DNA from: Burkholderia sp. H160
Lineage (GTDB): Bacteria > Pseudomonadota > Gammaproteobacteria > Burkholderiales > Burkholderiaceae
DNA: 64,000 nucleotides
NCBI GenBank assembly: GCA_000173575.1
Contig: ABYL01000009.1
Location: 46,308-110,307, forward strand
Reading direction: 5' to 3'
Shown piece after piece: positions 28,169-37,682 of the stretch (the first letter of the stretch is position 1; every line of letters starts with the position of its first letter). The notes beneath the pieces were generated by a model. That model was given only the letters and a program-made list of their open reading frames with translations. It had not been told where the DNA came from and did no database searches. The translations under genes were made by a program, and so were the position numbers.

Positions 28169-30139
28169 ATGACTCGCATCGAATCACCTAACGACATGTC
28201 GCGGCTCGAAGACGAATGGCTCGAAGCGGACGGCTTCGGTGGCTTTGCTTCGGGCACGGTCGGCACGCTGCGCACGCGCCGCTATCACGCGTTGCTGCTC
28301 GCCGCGACGCGCCCGCCCGGCGGGCGCTTGGTGCTCGTCAACGGCATCGAGGCGTGGGTCGAGGCGGGCGGCCAGCGGTTCCCATTGAGCATGCAGCGCT
28401 ATGGGCCCGACGTGATCTATCCGGATCTGCGCGGATGTCTTGCCGGTTTCGATACCGCGCCGTGGCCGAGCTGGCGCGTTCAGCTCGATGCACATGCGGC
28501 GGTGATAGCCGAAGTCTTCGTTAGCAAATCGACGTGCGAAACGGTATTGCGCTGGCGGCTCGAAGGCGGGGAACTCGATGCGCCCGTGCTGAAGGTCAGA
28601 CCGCTGCTGTCGGGCCGCGACTATCATGCGCTGCATCACGAGAATCCGGCCTGCAACTTCGGTGCCCAGGTCAGCGCCGATCAATCGTGCGCGAGCTGGC
28701 AACCGTATGGCGGACTGCCGGTCGTGCGGGCGGCGACGAACGGCGCGTACACGCATGCTCCCGACTGGTATCGCAACTTCTGCTACGTGCGCGAGCAGGA
28801 GCGCGGCCTCGATTGCAGCGAAGACCTCGCGACGCCCGGCATGTTCAGCTTCAATCTCGCTGACGGCGAAGCCGTGATGATTCTGAGTGCGTCGAGCGCG
28901 GCAGCAACGGTAAGCACTAGCGACAAACCCCAAACCGCCGCCCGCGTCACCGACCTCGCCCACACCGAACAGCAACGCCGCGCCGCGCTCGGCTCGCGCC
29001 TGCAACGCTCGGCCGACGCCTACGTCGTCACGCGCAACGAAGGCCGCACGATCCTCGCGGGCTTTCCGTGGTTCACCGACTGGGGCCGCGACACCTTCAT
29101 TGCGATGCGCGGCCTGCTGATCGCGTCGAACCGTCTCGACGCCGCCGAAGCGATCCTGCTCGAATGGTCGGGCACGCTGTCCGAAGGGATGCTGCCGAAC
29201 CGCTTCCCCGATTACGGCGACGCGCCCGAATACAACTCGGTCGACGCCTCGCTATGGTTCATCGTCGCCGTTCACGACTACCTGGCGACGTCGCACGCAA
29301 GCGCACAAACACGCGCGCATCTGCAGCAGGCCGCCGAAACGATCCTCACGGGCTACACGAACGGCACGCGCTACAACATCGGCGCCTGCGCCGACGACGG
29401 CCTGCTGCGCGCCGGCATCCCCGGCGTGCAACTGACCTGGATGGACGCGAAAGTCGGCGACTGGGTCGTCACGCCGCGCATCGGCAAACCGGTCGAAGTG
29501 CAGGCGCTGTGGATCAACGCGCTGCGCATCGCGTCGGCATGGAACCCGAAATGGCGGCAGGTGGCCGAATGCGCGACACTCGCGTTTCGACGGCGCTTCG
29601 TCGATCCGGCCACACAGGCGCTGTTCGATAACGTCGACGTCGATCATGTGCCGGGTACGGTCGATCGCTCGATCCGGCCGAACCAGATCTTTGCGATCGG
29701 CGGGCTGCCGTTTCCGCTGCTCGAAGGCGCGGCGGCGCGAGCGGTGGTGGGCCAGGTCGAAGCGCAATTGCTGACGCCGCTCGGCCTGCGCTCGCTCGCG
29801 CCCGCCGATCCGGCCTATCGCGGGCACTATGGCGGCTCGCGTGTCGAACGCGATGGCGCCTATCATCAGGGCACCGTGTGGATATGGCTGATCGGCCCGT
29901 TCGTCGAAGCGTGGCTGCGAGTCAACGGCGCGAGCGCTGACAATCTCGCGCAGGCGAGGGCGCGTTTTCTGGCGCCGCTATACGCGCATCTCGATCAAGC
30001 GGGCCTCGACCACCTGTCCGAGATCGCCGACGGCGACGCGCCGCACGCGCCCGCCGGCACGCCGTTTCAGGCGTGGTCGCTCGGCGAATTGCTGCGCGTC
30101 GAAAGTCTGCTTGCCCGCTTCGAGCGCAGCGGCGCGTAA
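28169..30139 (+). CDS. Amylo-alpha-1,6-glucosidase / glycogen debranching enzyme (GH133-type)
   Basis: 656-residue cytoplasmic enzyme that cleaves alpha-1,6 branches. The N-terminal domain has the family start EWLEADGFGGFASGTVGTLR with TRRYHALLLAA. The C-terminal (alpha/alpha)6 catalytic domain carries GFPWFTDWGRDTF (from residue 298) and DYGDAPEYNSVDASLWF. The ATG at 28169 is preferred over 28130. First gene of a run with the GH63-type glucosidase, zwf and polyphosphate glucokinase. Confidence 0.92.
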   Translation: MTRIESPNDMSRLEDEWLEADGFGGFASGTVGTLRTRRYHALLLAATRPPGGRLVLVNGIEAWVEAGGQRFPLSMQRYGPDVIYPDLRGCLAGFDTAPWPSWRVQLDAHAAVIAEVFVSKSTCETVLRWRLEGGELDAPVLKVRPLLSGRDYHALHHENPACNFGAQVSADQSCASWQPYGGLPVVRAATNGAYTHAPDWYRNFCYVREQERGLDCSEDLATPGMFSFNLADGEAVMILSASSAAATVSTSDKPQTAARVTDLAHTEQQRRAALGSRLQRSADAYVVTRNEGRTILAGFPWFTDWGRDTFIAMRGLLIASNRLDAAEAILLEWSGTLSEGMLPNRFPDYGDAPEYNSVDASLWFIVAVHDYLATSHASAQTRAHLQQAAETILTGYTNGTRYNIGACADDGLLRAGIPGVQLTWMDAKVGDWVVTPRIGKPVEVQALWINALRIASAWNPKWRQVAECATLAFRRRFVDPATQALFDNVDVDHVPGTVDRSIRPNQIFAIGGLPFPLLEGAAARAVVGQVEAQLLTPLGLRSLAPADPAYRGHYGGSRVERDGAYHQGTVWIWLIGPFVEAWLRVNGASADNLAQARARFLAPLYAHLDQAGLDHLSEIADGDAPHAPAGTPFQAWSLGELLRVESLLARFERSGA

Positions 30140-30190
30140 ACCGCGCTACGATGTGAGTCCTACCGCCAGGCCTGTTGCAAGGACGTTCTC

Positions 30191-33001
30191 ATGCCACCGC
30201 TGCGCGCTGCCAATCTGCTTGCCACAATCGAAGGTTCCCGGCTGCATTCGGCCGACTGCGGCCACTGGCAGCGCTGGGGGCCGTATCTGAGCGAACGCCA
30301 GTGGGGCACCGTGCGCGAGGATTACAGCGCGAACGGCACCGCCTGGGACTCCTTTCCGCACGACCATGCGCGCAGCCGCGCCTACCGCTGGGGCGAAGAC
30401 GGCATCGCCGGTTTCGGCGACGACCGGCTCAGCTGGTGCGTGTCGCTCGCGCTGTGGAATCGCAAGGATCCGATCATCAAGGAGCGTCTGTTCGGCCTGA
30501 CGAACTCGCAGGGCAATCACGGCGAGGACGTGAAGGAGCTCTACTTCTATCTGGACGGCACGCCCACGCATTCCTACATGCGCATGCTGTACAAGTACCC
30601 GCATGCGGCCTATCCCTATCAGGACCTGATCGACGAAAACGCGCGCCGCGGCGGCGATATGCCGGAGTACGAAGTACTCGATACCGGCGTGTTCGACGAT
30701 CTGCGCTATTTCGACGTGCAGGTCGAATACGCGAAGCAAACGCCCGACGACATCGTGATGCGCGTGACGATCGAAAATCGCGCCGACGAAGCGGCGTCGC
30801 TCGACGTGCTGCCGCAGATCTGGGCGCGCAACTCGTGGTCGTGGAGAGAGAACAAGGACAAGCCGAAGCTCGTCGCCGGCACCGACCATGACGGCGCCGT
30901 GTGTCTGCTTGGCCATCATCATGTGCACGAGCCGATCGTCGTGACCGCGTGGTCGAAGGACGCCCCGCAACTCGCCTGGCTCTTCTGCGAGAACGACACG
31001 AACGTGAAGCGGCTGTTCAACATGGACGGCGCGGGCCCGTTCAAGGACGGCTTCAACGATTACCTCGTGCACGGCGACGCGAACGCGATCCGTCACGACG
31101 CGGGCACCAAGGCCGCCGCGCATGCGGCGCTCGAACTCGGACCGCATGGGCGCGCGGTCGTCTATCTGCGCTGGCGTCCACAGTCGGCGACCGATGAAGC
31201 GCCATTCGATGCCGACGCGCTGTTCGCGCGCCGCATCGCCGAGGCTGACGAATTCTATGGCGCGTTGCAACACGAGATTGCCGATCCCGATGCGCGGCTC
31301 GTGCAACGCCAGGCGCTCGCCGGCATGCTGTGGTCGAAGCAGTACTACCAGTACGACGTGCAGCGCTGGCTCGACGGCGATCCGCTGCAACCGCGCCCGC
31401 CCGCCGCGCGCAAGCACGGCCGCAACGTGGATTGGCGGCATCTGTGCAATGCGGACATCGTGTCGATGCCGGACACGTGGGAGTATCCGTGGTACGCGTC
31501 GTGGGATCTCGCGTTTCATGCGGCTGCGTTCGCGCTCATCGATCCAGCGTTCGCGAAGAAGCAACTGCTGCTGCTCGTGAAGGACCGCTATCAGCATCCG
31601 AACGGCCAGCTGCCCGCCTACGAATGGGCGTTCAGCGACGCGAACCCGCCCGTGCACGCATGGGCCGCGTGGCGCGTGTACGAGATCGATCGCGCGCTGA
31701 CCGGCAAGGCGGACCGCGATTTCCTCGAACTCGTGTTTCACAAGCTGCTGCTGAATTTTTCGTGGTGGGTGAACCGCAAGGACGCCGACGGCCACAACAT
31801 TTTTCAGGGCGGTTTTCTCGGGCTCGACAACATCGGCATCTTCGATCGCTCGTCGCCGCTGCCGACCGGCGGCCACATCGACCAGGCCGACGGCACCGCA
31901 TGGATGGCCGCGTATGCGCTCGACCTGATGCGCATCGCGCTCGAACTCGCCTACGCGAACCACGTGTTCGTCGATATCGGCGTGAAGTTCTTCGAGCACT
32001 TCCTGTACATCGCGCAAGCAGTCAGTTGCGAAGACGGCTGCGACACGGGTCTGTGGGACAGCGAGGACGGGTTCTTCTACGACAAGCTGCGCCTGCCCGA
32101 TGGCAGCAACTTTCCGATGCGCGTGCGCTCGATCGTCGGACTGATCCCGCTGTTCGCCGTGCACGTGCTCGAGGAACGTCTGCACGGCGGCTTGCCGGGC
32201 TTGCGCGAGCGCCTCGTGTGGTTTCTCGAGCATCGGCCGGATCTCGCGAGGCTCGTATCGCGCTGGAACGAGCCCGGCAAGGGCAACACGCTGCTGCTGT
32301 CGGTGCTGCGCGGACATCGGATGAAGGCATTGTTACGGCGCGCGCTCGACGAAAGCGAGTTTCTTTCCGATCACGGCGTGCGCGGGTTGTCGCGTTTCCA
32401 TCGCGACCATCCGTTCGTGCTCCAGCACGACGGCAAGAGCTTCTGCGTGAAGTATCTGCCGGCCGAATCCGATACGCGTGTGTTCGGCGGAAATTCGAAC
32501 TGGCGGGGGCCGGTGTGGATGCCGGTTAACTATCTGCTGATCGAATCGCTGTACGAGTTCCATCGCTATTACGGCGACGATTTCCGCGTCGAATATCCGA
32601 CCGGTTCGGGCCAAAAGTTCTCGTTAAGCGAAATCACCGACGAACTCGCGCGCCGTGCGACCACGCTGTTCCTGAAGAACAAGGATGGCGAGCGGCCGGT
32701 GATGGGTGCGTATCCACTGCTGCGGTCGGACCCGCGTTCGCGGGATCTGATCCTGTTCCATGAGTATTTTCATGGCGACAACGGGCGTGGGGTCGGGGCT
32801 TCGCATCAGACCGGCTGGACCGGGCTCGTCGCGTTGCTGTTGCAGCCGCGCGCGGTGGCGGCGTCGGGCAACCTGCCGCTGGCGGGTGAGCCGGTGCCCG
32901 CGCCAGCGCCGATTCCCGTGGAGGCGGCTATTGCATCCGCGGTAACGCCGGCGTCAGCGAAAGAACCGGCACCGTCGCTCGCGGCCGCGACGACGAAGTA
33001 A
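30191..33001 (+). CDS. GH63-type alpha-glucosidase (MGH1-like)
   Basis: 936-residue enzyme. The N-terminal beta-sandwich domain starts around WGPYLSERQWGTVREDYS and includes SFPHDHARSRAYRWGEDG; the C-terminal (alpha/alpha)6 domain from about residue 370 includes DTWEYPWYASWDLAFHAAAF, QLPAYEWAFSDANPPVHAWA and WRGPVWMPVNYLLI, which fit bacterial GH63 and mannosylglycerate-hydrolase-like proteins. It ends with a Pro/Ala-rich tail. It probably removes terminal glucose from an alpha-glucoside; the exact substrate is unknown. Confidence 0.85.
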   Translation: MPPLRAANLLATIEGSRLHSADCGHWQRWGPYLSERQWGTVREDYSANGTAWDSFPHDHARSRAYRWGEDGIAGFGDDRLSWCVSLALWNRKDPIIKERLFGLTNSQGNHGEDVKELYFYLDGTPTHSYMRMLYKYPHAAYPYQDLIDENARRGGDMPEYEVLDTGVFDDLRYFDVQVEYAKQTPDDIVMRVTIENRADEAASLDVLPQIWARNSWSWRENKDKPKLVAGTDHDGAVCLLGHHHVHEPIVVTAWSKDAPQLAWLFCENDTNVKRLFNMDGAGPFKDGFNDYLVHGDANAIRHDAGTKAAAHAALELGPHGRAVVYLRWRPQSATDEAPFDADALFARRIAEADEFYGALQHEIADPDARLVQRQALAGMLWSKQYYQYDVQRWLDGDPLQPRPPAARKHGRNVDWRHLCNADIVSMPDTWEYPWYASWDLAFHAAAFALIDPAFAKKQLLLLVKDRYQHPNGQLPAYEWAFSDANPPVHAWAAWRVYEIDRALTGKADRDFLELVFHKLLLNFSWWVNRKDADGHNIFQGGFLGLDNIGIFDRSSPLPTGGHIDQADGTAWMAAYALDLMRIALELAYANHVFVDIGVKFFEHFLYIAQAVSCEDGCDTGLWDSEDGFFYDKLRLPDGSNFPMRVRSIVGLIPLFAVHVLEERLHGGLPGLRERLVWFLEHRPDLARLVSRWNEPGKGNTLLLSVLRGHRMKALLRRALDESEFLSDHGVRGLSRFHRDHPFVLQHDGKSFCVKYLPAESDTRVFGGNSNWRGPVWMPVNYLLIESLYEFHRYYGDDFRVEYPTGSGQKFSLSEITDELARRATTLFLKNKDGERPVMGAYPLLRSDPRSRDLILFHEYFHGDNGRGVGASHQTGWTGLVALLLQPRAVAASGNLPLAGEPVPAPAPIPVEAAIASAVTPASAKEPAPSLAAATTK

Positions 33002-33109
33002 GCACGCCGCGCGCAGGCGCGAACGGGATTGAACTGTGCGGCTGCGTCGGTGGTCTCTCAGGTGTCACCACGTTCGTTCTATCGGCTTACCAAGGTCCAA
33101 GTGAATCCC

Positions 33110-34729
33110 ATGTCGAGTACACCGAACCCTGCCGCTTCTTCCGATCAACGCAACGCCGCGCCCGCACTGAGCTGCAAGGTCAGCGCAAGCCCGCACGACC
33201 CGCTGCCGTCGCCGGCCGGCAAGACATCGGCGCCGCCATGCACGCTCGTGATCTTCGGCGCTGGCGGCGATCTGACCAAACGTCTGCTGATGCCCGCGCT
33301 CTACAACCTTGCGGTCGATGGCCTGCTCGACGACAGCATGAAGATCATCGGCGTCAATCACGGCGAGCGCGAAACACGCGAATGGTGCGACGAACTTCAC
33401 ACGTCGCTTGAGCAGTTCGCCGCCGATAAGGCCAGCACTTTCCACGCCGGCAAGCTCGACGACAATGCCTGGAACTGGGTCGCGCAGCGCCTCGAATATA
33501 TGGCGGGCGAGTTTGAATCCGATGACACGTTCGCGAAACTGAAACAGCAGCTCGATCAGTCGAAAGGCGGCAACGCGATCTTCTACCTCGCGGTCGGCGC
33601 GCGTTTTTTCAAACCGATTTCCGAGCGACTCGGCAAAGCCGGCTTGCTGAAGGAAGGCGGCGGCGCGGACGGCGGCTTTCGCCGCCTCGTGATCGAGAAG
33701 CCGTTCGGTACCGATCTGGCGTCGGCGCGCGATCTGAACGCGCACATCCTGTCGTATGCGCAGGAATCGCAGGTGTACCGCATCGATCATTTTCTCGGCA
33801 AGGAAACCGTGCAGAGCATTCTCGCAGTGCGCTTCGCGAATGCGTTCTTCGAGCCGATCTGGCGGCGCGAGTACATCGACTGTGTGCAGATCACCGCGGC
33901 GGAAACGATCGGCGTCGAAGGGCGCGGCAGGTTCTACGAGCAGACCGGCGCGTTTCGCGACATGGTGCCGAACCACCTGTTTCAGCTGCTCGGCGTGGTG
34001 GCGATGGAGCCGCCCAATTCGTTCGACGCCGAAGCCGTGCGCAACAGGAAGGCCGACCTGTTCAACGCGATCCAGCCGCTGACGCCCTACGACGTCGCGT
34101 TCGGCCAATACGAAAAAGGCTCCGCCGGTGTGGGCTATCGCGAGGAACCCAACGTCGCGCCCGGCAGCAAGACGGAAACCTATGCTGCTGCGCGCGTGTT
34201 CGTCGAGAACTGGCGCTGGGCCGGCGTGCCGTTCTATCTGCGCACCGGTAAGCGGCTCGCGGCGCGCCACACCGAGATTTCGGTGCAACTGAAGGCGGTG
34301 CCGTTCCTTCTGTTCCGCGACACGCGAGTCGATGCCTTGACGCCGAACGTGCTGACCATTCACATCGATCCCGCGCACGGCACGAGCTTCGATTTCAACG
34401 TGAAGACGCCGGGGCCGGTGATGGAGGTCGGCCCGGTGCAGTCGTCGTTCGATTACGGCGACTTCTTCGCGGAGCGCGCGAACGTCGGTTACGAGACGCT
34501 GCTGTACGACTGTATGCTTGGCGACGCGACGCTGTTCCAGCGCGCCGATAGCATCGAGACGTGCTGGTGCGCGGTCGACGACGTGCTGCATCCCGGCAGC
34601 GGCAGCGCGATCGCCGTGCATGGTTATGCGGCCGGCAGCGATGGGCCGGCCGAAGCCGACGTGCTGCTCGCGCGCTATGGCCACGCGTGGCGGCCGTTGC
34701 GGCAGAAAGCGCCCGGCAGCAAGTCGTAG
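33110..34729 (+). CDS. zwf: Glucose-6-phosphate 1-dehydrogenase
   Basis: 539-residue enzyme oxidising glucose 6-phosphate to 6-phosphogluconolactone with NADP. The NADP fingerprint reads GAGGDLTKR (50-58) and the active-site motif RIDHFLGK lies at 224-231; EKPFGTDL (197-204) is also conserved. The 45-residue N-terminal extension before the Rossmann fold is longer than usual. Start at ATG 33110 is preferred over 33029. It follows the glucosidase and precedes polyphosphate glucokinase. Confidence 0.95.
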   Translation: MSSTPNPAASSDQRNAAPALSCKVSASPHDPLPSPAGKTSAPPCTLVIFGAGGDLTKRLLMPALYNLAVDGLLDDSMKIIGVNHGERETREWCDELHTSLEQFAADKASTFHAGKLDDNAWNWVAQRLEYMAGEFESDDTFAKLKQQLDQSKGGNAIFYLAVGARFFKPISERLGKAGLLKEGGGADGGFRRLVIEKPFGTDLASARDLNAHILSYAQESQVYRIDHFLGKETVQSILAVRFANAFFEPIWRREYIDCVQITAAETIGVEGRGRFYEQTGAFRDMVPNHLFQLLGVVAMEPPNSFDAEAVRNRKADLFNAIQPLTPYDVAFGQYEKGSAGVGYREEPNVAPGSKTETYAAARVFVENWRWAGVPFYLRTGKRLAARHTEISVQLKAVPFLLFRDTRVDALTPNVLTIHIDPAHGTSFDFNVKTPGPVMEVGPVQSSFDYGDFFAERANVGYETLLYDCMLGDATLFQRADSIETCWCAVDDVLHPGSGSAIAVHGYAAGSDGPAEADVLLARYGHAWRPLRQKAPGSKS

Positions 34730-34803
34730 CGGCGCCTTTGAACCGCCTTTGAACGTATACGCAGACACGCAACACTACCGCCTCAACACAATCGGGGGAC
34801 ATC

Positions 34804-35628
34804 GTGGCAACAGGCAAGAAGAACGCAGTGAAGCGCAACGCGCCGAAAGACGGTAGCGAGAACATTCTCGCGATCGACGTCGGCGGCACCGGCCTGAAGG
34901 CCGCGATCATCGACGCCGATGGGAAGATGAAAACCGGGCGCGTACGTGTCGCGACGCCGCATCCGTGCACGCCGGACCAGTTGGTGGACGCGCTGGCGCA
35001 ACTCGTTGCGCCGCTTGTCGAGCAGGCGCCGCCCGGCTGTATCTCGATCGGTTTTCCGGGGGTGGTGCGCGATAACCGCATTCTGACTGCGCCGCACTTC
35101 GGCATCGAAGGCTGGCACGACATCGCGCTCGCGGATTCGCTCGCGCAGCGCCTGGGCGGCCTGCCGGTGCGGATGATCAACGACGCCGAGATGCAGGGCT
35201 TCGCGGCGATCGAGGGACACGGCCTTGAATTCGTGCTGACGCTCGGCACCGGCGCGGGCACCGCAATGTTTCGCGATGGCGAACTGATGCCGCATCTGGA
35301 GCTCGCGCATCATCCGGTCAGCAAGAAGGGTGTCGCTTACGACGAATACATCGGCGAGGCCGCGCGCGAGCAGATCGGCAACAAGCGTTGGAACCGGCGC
35401 GTCGAGAAGGTGATCGGCATTCTCGATTCGCTGGTCAATTACGACAAGCTGTGGATCGGCGGCGGCAACTCGGCGCGCATCAAGTTCGCATTGCCGGCGA
35501 ACGTGGCGACCGTATCGAACGACGCGGGGATCGAGGGCGGCGCGCGCTTGTGGCATCCGCTGTCGGTGCGCGAGACGCGGCAGTATCCGGAGGTGATGCA
35601 GAGGACGGGGCGGTTTAAGCCGAAGTGA
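34804..35628 (+). CDS. ppgK: Polyphosphate glucokinase (ROK family)
   Basis: 274-residue ROK-type sugar kinase beginning with GTG. Phosphate motif AIDVGGTGLKAAIID (residues about 24-38) and the sugar-site region FPGVVRDN, with MINDAEMQGF and TLGTGAGTAMF. The lack of a zinc-binding ROK Cys motif and this overall form match polyphosphate glucokinases. Substrate is glucose and the donor polyphosphate or ATP. It lies 74 bases after zwf and completes an alpha-glucan-to-pentose-phosphate module. Confidence 0.88.
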   Translation: MATGKKNAVKRNAPKDGSENILAIDVGGTGLKAAIIDADGKMKTGRVRVATPHPCTPDQLVDALAQLVAPLVEQAPPGCISIGFPGVVRDNRILTAPHFGIEGWHDIALADSLAQRLGGLPVRMINDAEMQGFAAIEGHGLEFVLTLGTGAGTAMFRDGELMPHLELAHHPVSKKGVAYDEYIGEAAREQIGNKRWNRRVEKVIGILDSLVNYDKLWIGGGNSARIKFALPANVATVSNDAGIEGGARLWHPLSVRETRQYPEVMQRTGRFKPK

Positions 35629-35638
35629 GGGGGTTTGG

Positions 35639-36118
35639 CTAACGCTCGACGTTTACAGTACTCGCGCGCAAGTTGAATGCCTTGCCGTCGAAGCCGTAGT
35701 AGTAGGTTCCGTGCTCGCTGCTTTCATTGCGGCTACCGTGAGCGATCAGCAGGCAACTGTCTGCGCGATAGGCAAGTGGCTCGGTGATGTCCAGCGGCCA
35801 GTCGGAAACCGTGAACGGCAGCGAAGTGACGCGGCCTGAGTTCGTGTCGATTGCCGCAGCCATCACGCATCCAGCACCGCAGCCCCAGGTAGCGAGAACG
35901 TAGTGGCCCGCGAAATTAATGGGCTCCTTTGCCGCGTCACGAATAATGCTGCTGTAATGCCGTGATTTTGCGTCCGTGAATATCAAGCGCGGCACATTAG
36001 CGTGCTTCGATTCAATAGCGACGGGACAATCCTCGAACTTCGGAAGTGATTCCGCACGGGCCACACTGGATACGGCACCGGATACCAATGTAGCAAATAG
36101 CCAGTATGAGAGACGCAT
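35639..36118 (-). CDS. Secreted hypothetical protein
   Basis: 159-residue protein with a signal peptide (MRLSYWLFATLVSGAVSSVARA). The mature part contains two Cys in LATWGCGAGCVMAAAID and one in DSCLLIAHGS, plus INFAGHYVLATW. Similar small periplasmic proteins occur in many Gram-negatives without known function. It converges with ppgK, 10 bases between stops. Confidence 0.75.
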   Translation of the reverse strand: MRLSYWLFATLVSGAVSSVARAESLPKFEDCPVAIESKHANVPRLIFTDAKSRHYSSIIRDAAKEPINFAGHYVLATWGCGAGCVMAAAIDTNSGRVTSLPFTVSDWPLDITEPLAYRADSCLLIAHGSRNESSEHGTYYYGFDGKAFNLRASTVNVER

Positions 36119-36494
36119 CGTTTTAATATCAATGATGTTCCTGCCAGAATGCTCTGGCTATATGTGCGGAATGGTAACGGCCATAAATGTAATGTATGCC
36201 GCCCTGACATTCCTCCGTTGCATTGCCGAACAGATAACTCCGATTACTCCGCGATCGATTGGACCCTCGAGAATCAATCAATCAATCGATCGCATAGGAT
36301 AGCTATCTGTTTGATTCACGCAGCCCCGTGCGCAATATGCCGCGTCTTCCATCTCAAAACAACACTTTCGTTATAAGTGCTGTGTGAGCCACAATACGAG
36401 GTCGATGCGGCAACGGCTTGAAGCGAAACAAACGCGAACGTGAATATCACGCTCTTTTCAAAGGCCTCATCAACCTCCCATCCCCGAGCTCCCA
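36119..36494. other. Intergenic region, divergent promoters
   Basis: 376 bases between two divergent genes, clearly more AT-rich than its surroundings. It contains a short AATC tandem (about 36272-36290: AATCAATCAATC) and several short frames without coding character. It must carry the promoters of the secreted-protein and YbhB-like genes; no strong -35/-10 pair can be named. Confidence 0.45.
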
Positions 36495-37061
36495 ATGACT
36501 CGCATCCACCTGAACATCGCGCGGCGTCTGCTCTCTGTCACCGCGTGCGCGCTGCTCGCCTACGCGAGCACACACGCCTATGCGGTCCAGCCCTTCGCGG
36601 TCTCGTCGCCGGGAGTGGCCGACGGCGGCACGCTCAACGCGAGCCACGCGGCGAGCGCGAACAACTGCGGTGGCGGCAACGTGTCTCCGGCGCTTCAATG
36701 GCATAACGCGCCGGCCGGCACAAAGAGCTTTGCGGTGACGCTCTTCGACCCCGACGGCGCGAAAGGCCTCGGCGTCGTGCACTGGATCGTGTACGGCATC
36801 GCGCCCACCACGACCGGACTTGCCGAGGGTGAAGCCGCACCGCCGGGCAGCGTCGCGGGCACGAATCGCACCGGCGGTCCCGGCTATTTCGGACCGTGTC
36901 CGTCGGTCGGCGACGTGCCGCATCACTACATCGCGCAGGTGTATGCGCTCGATCTGCCGCCCGACGCATTGCCGGCCGGCTTGACGCGCGACGCGTTCCA
37001 CGCCGCGGTCAAGGATCACGTGCTCGCCGCGACGAGCACCGTGCTGCGCTACGGACGGTGA
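36495..37061 (+). CDS. YbhB/YbcL-family PEBP-like secreted protein
   Basis: 188-residue protein with a signal peptide (residues 1-30) and the phosphatidylethanolamine-binding-protein fold: FAVTLFDPDGAKGLGVVHWIVYGI and GYFGPCPSVGDVPHHYI contain the conserved DPD and HHY ligand-site residues. Function in bacteria unknown. Confidence 0.9.
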   Translation: MTRIHLNIARRLLSVTACALLAYASTHAYAVQPFAVSSPGVADGGTLNASHAASANNCGGGNVSPALQWHNAPAGTKSFAVTLFDPDGAKGLGVVHWIVYGIAPTTTGLAEGEAAPPGSVAGTNRTGGPGYFGPCPSVGDVPHHYIAQVYALDLPPDALPAGLTRDAFHAAVKDHVLAATSTVLRYGR

Positions 37062-37112
37062 ACATGTGCGGCGGACATACCCGCCGCGCCTGACCTGACA
37101 CGCGACGCGCGC

Positions 37113-37526
37113 CTAGCGCGCCGCATCGCCCCAGCGATACTGCACGCTCGCTTCATCGAGCTGCGTCTTGATTGCTTCATCGAGCGTGAACTCGGTCGCA
37201 GCGAGCGTATCGCTCAATTGCTCCGCACGGCTCGCGCCAATGATCGCCGACGCAATCAGCGGATTCGCAAGCACCCACGCAAGCGACACCTTCGCCAGCG
37301 ACTCGCCGGTCGGCGCCGCGATCGCCTTCAACTTTTCGATCGTGTCGAACTCGCCATCATAGATGCCCGAGGCAGGATCATTCCAGTTCGTGCCCGGAAA
37401 AGCATCCGACACCGCCGCTTCAACTTCTGAACGAGTCCCTAGTGGATGTGGCTGCTCGTTACCGGGAATGTCTTGGATACGGCGATAGCGTTTAGTGAAT
37501 TTGTACAGCGAGACGTCCCAGCTCAT
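37113..37526 (-). pseudogene. Chimeric frame: hypothetical-protein head fused to aldo/keto reductase tail
   Basis: An open frame of 137 codons. Residues 1-60 (MSWDVSLYKF...RSEVEAAVSDAFPGTNW) look like the first half of a small Burkholderia hypothetical protein; from residue 61 (EKLKAIAAPTGES, then SLAWVLANPLIASAIIGASR, ending VQYRWGDAAR) it is the C-terminal 75 residues of an aldo/keto reductase. The junction is near 37340-37350. The rest of the reductase lies at 54450-54597, beyond the island. The fusion is unlikely to have function. Confidence 0.75.
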
Positions 37527-37569
37527 ATTGGGCTCTATTGTTTTTGCCAATGGGCGGGCTGTGGTGGGG

Positions 37570-37583
37570 AGACCTTCGGGTCT
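37570..37583 (+). promoter_or_regulatory. UUCG hairpin in leader of the 37683 gene
   Basis: AGACC-TTCG-GGTCT forms a five-pair stem with an extra-stable cUUCGg tetraloop, about 100 bases before the ATG of the gene at 37683. The surrounding leader is otherwise non-coding and has further GC-rich short repeats. It may be a structured 5' UTR element. Confidence 0.45.
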
Positions 37584-37682
37584 GCCGGTTTGGTGTTGCG
37601 CCGGTCCGCGAACCCTGTCATGTGCCCGCTCACCACCGTCATCATGTGACCGGGCCATCCTCAACCATCACCCGGACCGTGT

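Noticed and set aside
30146-32317. Minus-strand frame of 723 codons opposite the GH63-type gene
   Set aside because: Caused by codon bias of the GC-rich real gene; composition Arg/His/Val rich with no domain, while the plus-strand protein has a full family pattern.
33065-34768. Minus-strand frame of 567 codons opposite zwf
   Set aside because: Antisense shadow of an unambiguous enzyme gene.
36272-36290. AATC tandem before the YbhB-like gene
   Set aside because: Very short, common by chance in an AT-rich gap; no sign of function.
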